Assembly: GCA_000226015.1 (NCBI GenBank)
Contig: JH155841.1
Span: 28,470-76,511 of the forward strand
DNA from: Mnemiopsis leidyi
Lineage: Eukaryota > Ctenophora > Tentaculata > Lobata > Bolinopsidae
Reading direction: 5' to 3'
DNA: 48,042 nucleotides
Shown here: positions 34,696-44,640 of the stretch, one piece after another
Position numbering within the stretch: position 1 is the stretch's first letter
Layout: the number at the start of each line of letters is the position of its first letter
The notes under the pieces: model-generated
Database searches by the model: none
The model's input: the letters and a program-made list of their open reading frames with translations, nothing else
What the model was told of the DNA's origin: nothing
Translations under genes and position numbers: made by a program

Positions 34696-36396
34696 ATCAA
34701 ATAACGTGTTATAACTTCTTTAGTGAGGCTTCAATAATTTCTTATGGAATTATACTTTTATGATTTACCATACTATTAGGTCGCGGTTGTCCAAGAAATT
34801 ATATAGTACCATTGAACACAAAGTGATCAAATTTATGAACAACCTAAAATTATGGACAACCTAAATGTTTAATACCACTATATAGTTATTTTCTGATCCA
34901 TTGAAGTTGGACGAACTGATATGAACAGGGACTATAATTATATAAAAGGTCAAATTTAGCCGGGAAAGCGGACCTACTGATCCTAACTCAATATCCAATA
35001 TCCAATAAATTTATAAATTTCCATGATATTGAATGGTTTTTAAAGTGATCCGATTATGAACATTTGCGTTATCTATTTCAATGAGCTTTAAAAAAATCGC
35101 TGCGTAAATCTGTTAATTATAAGCTTGGAAGTTATAACTTAGAAGTTGTTCGCTTTTATCCGCTCACAGTGCGATTTGTGGCAATGCTAGTACGTTTCAA
35201 CAATTTATGTTTTTCTGCTGTGATTGTGCATGTAGATAAATAATGGTATTTCTACTGCAGAGAAATTTAAAACATATTTTTCTGTTCTACAACACTTTAT
35301 TTGAAATTGGTGAACATTGGGCAAAGGTTTAGCAGCAAATGAAGAATGAATTTTAAACTCATTCAACAATGTTGGGTTAAATGAGTCTAAGGGGCTAGAG
35401 GATCAAAACCATGATCATTTAAAAAGGAATTCTAATTCTAATGATTTTCAGATGCTGCTCGACAAAATATGTTTCCTTTATTCCACTTACTTTAACTCTA
35501 AGGGACCAAGAATTACGGCATTTGGCCATTAAATCTTTCAATATTATCTTCATGTTCATATCCCATTTAGCTGCAGTATTTAAAAAACTTCACAAGCGTT
35601 ATTTATTCGATAACTGTTTAACTATTAATAATATGAAATGTTAATTCTATTTTCTGATCTGTGCGTCATCGATGGTGAACATTTAATACGAAAAAATCAA
35701 TTTGACCCTTTGTACTCCATTAGTCATAACTTCATTACTCATAGTTCATATTCGTGCAAAAATAAAAACTAAGATGAAAAAATAATGCAGTGATAGAAAT
35801 ATGATAATGTAATATGTAATGAATGACACTTTTGCGCGTGAAAAACGAAAAACTGCACAGAATAATTATTCTGCAATCAACCTGTATCCACTGTCCTGTC
35901 TATGTGTTAACGATTTAAAGGAAAGGTATGGCTGTAAAAGCGTAGAAAGTCGTTTCCTTTAAAATAGATTTAATTTTGATAAGTTTGTTTTTTTTAAATT
36001 CAGGATAAGTGCATTAATCATGTATAAACTTCCCAATTTGGTTGAACCAATACCATGGCGACGTAGTATCTCCAACAGTCACCAGTCAGCAGTCCCGGTC
36101 GATTCCTTAGATGGTTAGATCTTGTCTTCGTTCGGTTGAATTGAGTGTTAAACACAGATATTTTTTCAAACGAAACGTTTAAATTGGAGATGGTTTCAAC
36201 AGCTCATTGTAAAAAAGTCTCATGGCTCATCTTTAATAGTTAAATAGTTGTGATATTCGAGTTATAGCACTGAGAGTCAATCAAGGGTTACGAAGTATGA
36301 TATCATGATATATAAAATGACTAAATTCAGAAAGGCCATGTCTTTATAAAAAAAAGTAACTGAGACCTCACAATAATACGGAATTATGTTGTTGAA

Positions 36397-36494
36397 GTTC
36401 AGTCATACACGCTTTTATCGAGTTCAGTCATACACGCTTTTATCGAGTTCAGTTATACACGCTTTTATCGAGTTCAGTCGTACACGCTTTTATC
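36397..36494. repeat. Four-copy 25-bp tandem repeat
   Basis: The unit GTTCAGTCATACACGCTTTT plus ATCGA occurs four times head to tail, with single-base changes in copies 3 and 4 and a truncated last copy. It ends about 60 bases before the retrotransposon-like remnant. Confidence 0.9.
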
Positions 36495-36553
36495 TCAACT
36501 GATCGCAGCTACAGCTTGTTTTAGAGCCACTATACACTGAGTACATCGGATCA

Positions 36554-37409
36554 TGCCGACAGTTGCAGAACTATTCTATGTTGATAAGATGGAGGTCGAT
36601 GGACAACATTTTCTGTTCGATACCGTGAAACTATTTAAAGTAAATTGTGTCCAAGATCTAAAAATTGGTAGGATTTAGCGGCAAAGTTTTTGCAAGCCAT
36701 GCAGCTTATCGAGAGACAGCAGAACATGATCATCAATCAGAGGGTGCACGTGAATCAGAATCAGTCTCGTATGATCGAGTTGCAAGATCAAGTCATATCA
36801 CTACAGAAGCGTCTTATTACAGCAAAAAGAGGGACTTTCAAGCGCGAAAGAGTTTAACGAAGATCTCAAAACCGAGATTTTTAAGGGTGTTCGGAAAGAA
36901 GTCAGTTCGGTTAAACAAAGTTTTAGCGATGTAGTGAAAGCTGGTATGTACTATTAAAAACTCAACCGCGATTTCTACAGAGTCCATCAAATCAGTTCCC
37001 TGGCAGATTGCTTTGTAGGAGGAGTTAGGTAAGAACATTATGGTCTTGAGGTTATGCGAGGAGGACAATGAGGAGATCAATACCAAAGTCTCTGAAGTAA
37101 TTGAATCACTGGGAGAGAAACCCCGAGCTGAGGCTTGTAGAGATCGCCGTCAGCTGCGAGACCGGTTAAAGATTCCTTTTCCAATTCTTCGATCGTGCTG
37201 CTAATATATAATTAAAAAGTCGAGTAAACTGAGTGGGACTGAGAAATTTAGGAGGATGTTCCTAGCTCCTAGCTCCTGATCGAACAGCAGGAGAGAGAGC
37301 TCAGCATGAACAACTTGTCCTAAGGTTAAAAAGAAGAGCTGAAGTTGAGAAGGACAAAAAACTAATCATTCGAGGAGGGAAGATTTGTAGCCTTGAGAGG
37401 CAAAAGTAA
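36554..37409 (+). pseudogene. Decayed ORF1-like remnant of a non-LTR retrotransposon
   Basis: Protein-like pieces follow one another on the plus strand in shifting frames. An ATG-started N-terminal piece (36554-36679) is followed by a Gln/Arg-rich coiled-coil piece (about 36690-36857, LIERQQNMII and LQDQVISLQKRL). Next comes a piece near 37030-37150 (NIMVLRLCEEDNEEI, then VIESLGEKPR). The end has KKSSKLSGTEKFRRMF near 37214, LVLRLKKRAEVEKDKKLI near 37315 and RGGKIC before TAA at 37407-37409. The order coiled coil, then 'N-V-x-x-L-x-E-E ... LG-x-K-P', then 'S-K-L ... F ... R(R)-E-L-K-x-R-x-E ... I-R-x-G-K-I' matches the RNA-binding ORF1-type proteins of LINE elements in invertebrates. At least three frame breaks and several stops show that it is inactive. 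No reverse transcriptase follows in the window. Confidence 0.5.
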
Positions 37410-38524
37410 ATGTTCCAAATATTTAATGTGTGTTAAGTATTAATGTTTTAGCTCTATAAGTATTTGCCTACGACGTGTGTTGAATTTTGCTGAAGGATCG
37501 TAAACCTATTTTAGTTTTCAAGGTTTTAACGTGACCTTTGTTGATGTCGTTGCTTCAATGCTCATAGTCAGTTAGTTCAGCTTTTTTCTATCTACCCCTC
37601 GGGGTTTTCAATAAAAAATGGTTAAGGGATTATCGAGAGTATTTTAAATGGTGTTACCGTAGTCCAACACAGTCTAAAATTTAAGTTATCAGAAACTTTT
37701 AAACTGATTAAAATCTTCTTATGGTAAGAATGCAAGAAATAGGCTCGCATTCTGAAATTGCTGGTCCTTTTTATTCAAATCAAACATAATAATTTTCCTG
37801 AATTTAAACCAAAGTGACAAAAACAAAGAAAATCAAAAACATTTATGATCACAAATAATTCGTGACAACATGAACTGCATTAATGTTCCTTATAAACTAT
37901 CTCACGAATTAAATTGCAAATGGAGTTAGCAGCTAAAAGCTCGTGTCAGGATGTTCATTAGATGTGGCAACTTTAGCAATTGGGCGTTAAGACGCTTAAA
38001 ATATAAATTTTGCACTAACTTAATTCTGTCTAAATTGCTCATTTTGACATATCCCACATTACGTCACCTGTATAACACATGTAGCAGCAGTCTCTATACT
38101 CACGAAACTAAGTGCTATTTCAGCGTCTACAAGATCGACAATAGGGAACAATGGGAACAATGGGGACCGGCGGTGCTGTAAACAGTCTACAATACTGAAC
38201 AAGGGCATCTGTGTGGATTTCACAAAATGCTGTTTCAGATAGTCTGTCAATACTCATCAGCAAATATCCGCTGTCAGTGCTTCAAACTTGGGTCACGTGA
38301 TAGCTTTCTCATCTCATTTAATCCTTCTTCTCAGCTGTTTTGTATGGCAATCTGATTTTATCAACTGAGAAGTATAGCTTCATACACCTCTTCGCTGAAG
38401 GATTTTGGCAAAAGTTCAGAAGCTCGGCAGATGATGTGAACGTTTTTGTCCGAGCTACTTTAAGAAGGTGTCGTGGTAGTGGAAATCATGTAGTTTCCCG
38501 GTCCTATCGTGCTGCTAGCTAAGT
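37410..38524. other. Intergenic region before the homeobox gene's 3' end
   Basis: AT-rich sequence of 1.1 kb that should contain the 3' UTR of the homeobox gene. I see no gene, structured RNA or clear repeat. Confidence 0.5.
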
Positions 38525-40122
38525 TTACCGTTCTTGAAAGCGTGGTACCAGCGAAGTAGGGTAGGGATACTGGGAGCCGAGCGTGATCAACTTTGCTCTC
38601 GCTGCCAGCTGTCTGAATCTCAGCTGTTCCTGAGTGAATTTGTAATGGTCAAGTACAAGTTTTTAGCAGTGATGCACACTACCATTTTGTTTGACTTAAC
38701 GATTAGTTTTTTTAAAACCTCTGCAGCAATATTATAAATTGTGAATACTTCATATTCAAATCCGATTTATAATTAGATTCTTGAAATTCTTTATTCTTTT
38801 TCCAATTTTCATAATCTAGTCCTTACCTGTTCTCTTCGCTCGTTCTCGTCACGCTTGTTTTTAGCTCGACGGTTTTGAAACCATGTCTTTATCTGAGTCT
38901 CTGAGAGAAGAAGTTCCTTGGCTATCTTCGTCCTTTCGACGGGGGTAAAGTAGCGCTTGTAGTCGAAATAGTTTTCCAGCTTTGCTACCTTGAAAAACAT
39001 TTTTAGTTTCTAATTATGTTTGTGTGTTCTTATGTTCAAACGGCAACACGCTCACTGCCCTCATACTAACACACACAGACTCACACATGCAGACAAACAT
39101 ACACGATACACATCGACACGCTGACAGACTCACACATACAAACATACACATCGACATGGACGACATGCTAACACACAGACACGATATAACAAACAGTCAC
39201 ACAGAATGAGTCACAGACAGACAGACACACAGACAGTCACATAGGAATAGCTACCTGTTCGTCTGTAAACGTTCTTCTTGCCCCCTTTTTCTTCTTTGAA
39301 TCGGGACGATCAGCCGACAGTTCACTGTTCTGCCGAACTCTTTCTTTCAAATATGCAACTGGTGTCTCAGAACCCCTATCTTCCTCTTCTGGAATTAATA
39401 AGACAGTTGAACAATTAGATAAAAAATTCGAATTTTGTGTGCAGATTGAAATTTGTAGTTTTATGGAATACGTGATGCATTTCTCAATTTTTTCCTGCTT
39501 ATACCTGCTACAGATGCCTCGATTGTTTGGATCGGACTAAGTGAGCTGGAGGGGTCCATCAAACTTTGTAGCTGTCTGATGTGAGAGAGGTTCAGACAGT
39601 AGTTTGCGAACATCTGCAGGAGATAAAGGTTTTAGTTATTTTAAACCTTTGGGCCTTGGGGGTGGAGGGCCATGGGTTTTAACTTAAAAACCGGATGTAT
39701 AAAAGCAAAATTGGGATTTGGAATTAATTTTTTCGATTTTTAAGTTTTTAGTTGTACATCTTTAGATTTCATGATATAATTATAGTTAAATCGCTTTATA
39801 CAGATGTAAACAGTCAAGGCCTTTTGCTTCCTTAACATTTTAAGGGGAAATATGTGCAATTATAACAACTCACGCTTTGAAGTGGGCTAAAAGGAAAGAG
39901 AGTTGGCATGAGCTGAGCGACAGAGGAAGGATCCCCGCCCTTGGGACTACCAAGAGAGGAGAGCGGGCGAGGGAGGGCAGTACTAGGTACAGTATCCAGC
40001 AATCCTGAGGTAGGAGACTGAGAGAGGGTTGGCATGGTTACGCGTACTGAGGAGATCGGCGAGCTAAGCTGGAGAGGGACTGTGGCAGGCCCTGTTTCAG
40101 TTATCTTCGGGACGTCTTCCAT
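38525..40122 (-). CDS. Homeobox transcription factor, NKL/Hex-like
   Basis: A nuclear DNA-binding protein of 252 residues. Five exons in phase: 40122-39874, 39613-39505, 39388-39255, 38988-38827, 38629-38525. The N-terminal 83 residues are Pro/Ser/Thr-rich (a likely activation or repression region). The homeodomain spans about residues 153-212, exactly 60 positions without gaps. It begins KGARRTFTDEQ and ends KTWFQNRRAKNKRDE; W48, F49, N51 and R53 are intact and residue 50 is Gln. Thr47 is a mark of the Hex, Tlx, Bar and Barx branches of ANTP/NKL genes, and FTPVERTKIAKEL resembles the Hex helix 2. An intron splits the homeodomain between positions 12 and 13. The terminal exon, encoding EQLRFRQLAARAK and SQYPYPTSLVPRF, is joined by phase and a good 'ttcactcag' acceptor. 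I cannot fix the ortholog; Hex-like is the nearest by eye. The exon 3-4 intron carries a CA-rich simple repeat. Confidence 0.9.
39057..39242. repeat. CACA/CAGA-rich simple repeat in the homeobox intron
   Basis: About 185 bases of imperfect 'cacacagac', 'acacatcgacac' and 'cagacagacagaca' units. It fills most of the intron that separates the two parts of the homeodomain (39254-38989). It is a cryptic microsatellite, not a gene. Confidence 0.8.
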
Positions 40123-43100
40123 TTATAAATCTACTGGGGGTGAAATGTAGAGCGATGTTCATTTATAAAAAAGTTTAAACCGCGAGTTATTTCTCACCGG
40201 ATGTCTTATCAGAACAGTCGATGTAATTATCAATCGATGAAAAGTGGCTAACTTTGGAATATCATGCTGCTACATCCATTGTACATCGGAAACACAGTGA
40301 TCGGATGAATTATAGCAGATAGACTATAAGTATAAACGTATACTTAAGATGTGCTTGAAAACGCCCGTGGCTACATGGTGCAGTGGCGTAACGCTGGTTT
40401 ACAGCCTCCCTGCGGTTCAATTTTTGCGTCCCTATCCATTCTATCCAAAGCCGGCTCGCTTCGCTTGCCAGAAAAACGATACATTTTTATCAATTCAGCA
40501 TAGCACTTAGCAGTCAGCTTTATACTCGATATTTGACTTCCGAGTACTAAACAGCTCTCACAAGGTGATATCTGGGACATAGGGCCGCATTTTCACTACA
40601 GGGGCGCTGCAGGTTGACGCCCCTTAAATACGGCGCCCCCCGCTGTGCGGGTTCTGCGGAGCCTTACGTTACGCCACTGCGATGGTGCTTCTAGTTCTAT
40701 AACTTCGGGAATGGACGTTCAAAAATTATTGGCCCGTTTTCTAACAAGTGAGTTAAGCCTTTATCTTCAAAACACAAGGCCCTAACCCTAAAGTATCTTT
40801 ATCAAAAGTATCAAATAATGACCAACATCAGTAAGACCAACATCAGTACATGAACCAGCACTACATAGACGCCAACTATCAGCACCAAACGAAGCAGAAA
40901 TGCTAATAATGCGGTCTGATCTCCCCTCTCTACGAGTCTAATAGGTTACTCTTGAGAGTTATGTCGCTGGAAGATCAACCACAACCAGTTTACCGAGTCT
41001 GTACTCCGCACTGGTAAATAGCGATTTATATCTGGTGCAGATCAGATTAATAGTCATCGTCTAACCAAGGTTTTATAAGTGATTGTTTCAGTTCATCATT
41101 AGTTTTCCGGAAATTTAACTCCGTGGTTGCACCACGATAGGTTGAATAAATTTACGGATAATGTGAGATATGGGGCTGGGCTTCATTTCTGAGTTTTTGG
41201 ATCCGACACATTGAGCTTTTAGATGAAAAATCAGCGTTGTCAGACAGAATATAGTATCTCAGATTGGCTTGAACCGTAATAATCTTGAACCCTAATAATC
41301 TTGCCAGTCAAATGGTGGACAGCTTGCTCGCGCTTGATCAAGTAGAGACGTAACAACAAGAACCGCAGGTGAAACTGCTGTAAAGGGAAACGTCCGCGTA
41401 AATGAACAAGATAATGAAGTCCGTCTTGTCAAGCAGTGTCCCAGCCGGGCTTGACATCTAAAATTTAGATCCCATTACAAAAAAGTCAATCATTGGCTGT
41501 AATAAACTCGAAGTATTTAGGCCGATTCTCAGATTCTAGGCAATCTGTTCATTTCATAACCCCCCAACTGCAATATGCGTTGACAACATGGTCTCACGAT
41601 ATACAAGAAGCCCGCACGTGCGGTGGTGCGTAGTGTCATGTGGGCTAGTCGAGCGTGCCGGACTCTGCCTACATTTGACATTAATTGGGATATATGGCGG
41701 CTGGATTTAGGTAAAATATCTGCCTCGGCCGAGCGTTCAAATTGACAGCTGTCCTCCTGGGCTTCTAGACCGGGTAAATTAACTCCAATATTGATCATTA
41801 AACCAGTGGGACTGTGATCAGCTTTTAAGGGAGCGCCGCACCGCAGTGCAGACCTCGACCTCCACACCTATTGGGATTTAATTAAAAGAAAGTGTTTTAT
41901 CCGTTGTCAATTTCATCATGGAGGCCGGCTTTATTTGGAAATGTATTAGACATCGGAAAGAAATGCCGGTTATAAACGGTGCAAATCTTCCTTAAAGCAA
42001 AATTTGAAATTCGCCCCTTTGACTATTAATTACAATACAACATGCGGATAAAGGGTTATATGCAGACAGTGTTATAAAAGGAGTGCGCTTATGCAATCTT
42101 CTTCGGTCGACTCAGGCGAATGACCCGAAAACCGTGATTGAGGGTTAAATGAGGAGGGGCTCCGTTAAAAGATCGAGAATAATCTAGGTGCCTCTTCAGT
42201 ACGACAGTACAACTGTAAAAGCCAGTACAACTGTAAAAAGCAGGTGCAACAAATGAAAATACAACATATTAATTTCAAGAACATCTTTTAAAGACAAGAA
42301 ACATTAAATGACTTAACACTATGTTCAAATATGGCTCATGTGCAATGATATTTTGCATGAAATATCATTATATTAAGGCATCTCATACTCCGAGTCTGAG
42401 TCCATCGTTAAGTTTTATAACTTTATAACTGCAATTGTCATATTTGATAGTTCATACCCATAGATCTTCTTTTATACTTGATTACCTCAGACCTCTCAAA
42501 AAGCTAGGAATGAGGCTGTTCGTTCCATTTTGAACAATTTTTAAGAGCTTGTAAGCACGAAAATAGATACTGATAGATCGTTTTAGATCATGTGATGATT
42601 AGAGCCATGATCCTTCTTCTTTATTTTTTGAACAACTATGAAAACCCCGCTTTGATTTATACTAAAACTCTGAGCTTATTCTTAACAGTCCACACCAAGT
42701 TTCTATTCAAATGATCGATTTCTTTAAATTCGGCGAGTAAACGTAACGATAACAATAGTTATAAAACAATTGAAATATTTTGAAGAATTTGAGAAAAGCA
42801 GACAAAGCTCGACAAATGCAAATACCAGCTTAAGCTATGCTACAATTATCTTTACATAAACCGAGGTATCCTTCCTAAGTATAGAAGTGCTTGTGTATTG
42901 GGCCCAGTCGCGTGCCTTTGACTGAGGTTCATTTTGAGCAGCTCATCATCAAGCACAGTAATTCACGACATAATCGAAACATTTTTATATGCAATTAATT
43001 AATATTATCTGCTTCTCTCGACTTGCAGCCAATTTTGTAGCGATGTATGTCGAATTTGGTCCTCCGTGATCGCGCGTACCGGTCCAATCTACTGTAATCG

Positions 43101-44640
43101 CAGTTGGATCTACACACACATGCCGATAGGCAGTATATCGTGCTTGAAAATTGATTTAGATAAAAAGCTGTCTAGACAGACAAATTTCATTATTGCTTGG
43201 CAGTTCGAGAAATCCTACCAGAACCACTGAAAGTGTTTGATAGAGCTTGTAGTTTTGACACGACGCGGTGGCGTAAGCGCCTGGTTAGGTCGATCTACAT
43301 GGTATATAAATTAATCAATAAACGTCTATCTTACATTATATAGCATTTATTTGAGTTGTGATAAATGGCAACATAATGTTTCAACTTTCGAATAACGAGA
43401 TTATATCCGTCGTTCAGCTTTGGGTTGCGAGAGTCGGGTATAACCGCGACAAAGTTTCCATTCCAAGCAATCGATCAAAAATTGATTTGAGATTGTGCTA
43501 AGCACGTTTTGGCGACATTCGACAATCTAGAACTCTAATAGTAACAGAGCATTAGATTGTCGAACACACCGATTTAAAAAAATCATTAGTCGTATAATCA
43601 ATAAGTATGTCCTTATCCTAAAAATGGCAATAACAAAAACATAAACAAAAACTCCCCGAAAACAAAGCCCCTAAGACTAAATTGCCCACCCATGCTCAGA
43701 TAAAAGCTGATTGATTGCCACGATGACAAGCCGTGGCTTCCCCGAGAGAGAGAAGGAACATCTCTCTACGTACGCAGATTAAAATAAGGATAATGAATTG
43801 CGATGAACGCATGCAGTCGGAGCTCCATAAACATATACTTGTTCATGACTAATGTCTCAGCGAAAGACAAGAGCTTGATGGAGGGTTTTACAATTAATTT
43901 GCTATAATTCATCACAGATCGATACAGTCGAGTTTCAAGGCGGTCAATAGACCAGACCTTCTCCTGCCATCAGTCGATAGCCCGAGTAAACTTTCCGACA
44001 TTTATTGCTGATAAAGGAGGCATGAGCTTCAGTGGCCGCGCCGGCTGATAATTAAATATTGAGTCCTGCTTAGCAATTTCAGAGTGGTATATTAACTGTC
44101 AACACAGTGTAACTTCATGCAGTTCTTCTTTGCCCCAATTTTAAAAATTATTTAAGACCTGCGTAAAAACATCAAAGAGTTTTTTAGAGGAATCAATTGT
44201 CATGTGACAAAATCACTGATCATAAATAATCAGTTAATCATTAACTTTTTATTCTTCGCAACTTCCAAAATTTACGTTTAATATTGTAAATTTACAGTGT
44301 CCTCTTTTAAAGGGTTAACTTTGAATGAGCTTATGTCATGATTTCAACTGCTTGCAATAGATTTGAAAATTGATTAAAACTCAGTAGGTGAGTGATCGGG
44401 ATTAAAGAATCAATATCATTGAATTTAACAATGGCCAATTATCATCGTCAAACTGGTTATAGAATAAAGTTTCTGAATTTTATAAATTTTCATTGCACCA
44501 CCAATAATACAATCGAAAATATTTCGAAAATGTAGAGATAAGAAATCAAAACCACAGATCAGCTATAACTGCAGTGGAGCTAATGTCCAACCTTGTTTTT
44601 CTCAGAATGTCTCCAAAATCGACTGCCCCCAACAATAAAG
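40123..44640. other. Intergenic region between the homeobox gene and prolidase
   Basis: Includes the putative promoter of the minus-strand homeobox gene (just above 40122) and the 3' UTR of prolidase (just below 44641). A hAT-like MITE lies at 40381-40679. The segment 41600-41690 is GC-richer than its surroundings and has a tRNA-A-box-like string (TAGTCGAGCGTGCCGGACT) but no B box. No other feature is supportable. Confidence 0.55.
40381..40679. mobile_element. hAT-like MITE
   Basis: Perfect 13-bp terminal inverted repeats CAGTGGCGTAACG at 40381-40393 and 40667-40679. The CAGTGGCGTA start is typical of hAT-superfamily ends. The flanking 8-mers ACATGGTG (40373-40380) and CGATGGTG (40680-40687) agree at six of eight positions, as expected for an aged 8-bp hAT target duplication. 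The 299-bp interior is non-coding and partly GC-rich (GGCGCCCCCCGC). Confidence 0.75.

Larger units (their letters stand above)
34641..36553. other. Intergenic region after the intronless GPCR
   Basis: Contains the receptor's 3' UTR with an ATTAAA hexamer at 34690-34695, a second copy of the 'ttagccgggaaagcggacc' repeat at about 34957-35010, and a 25-bp tandem repeat at 36397-36494. Otherwise AT-rich sequence with no supportable gene. Confidence 0.55.

Noticed and set aside
36397..36494. CRISPR array
   Set aside because: The four copies are directly head to tail without spacers, and the window is eukaryotic.
41620..41690. tRNA or SINE on the plus strand
   Set aside because: A string resembling an A box is present, but there is no B box or T stem in range.
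41529..41867. 112-codon minus-strand frame
   Set aside because: No domain and uneven composition with no matching splice partners; the GC-richer sequence alone explains its length.
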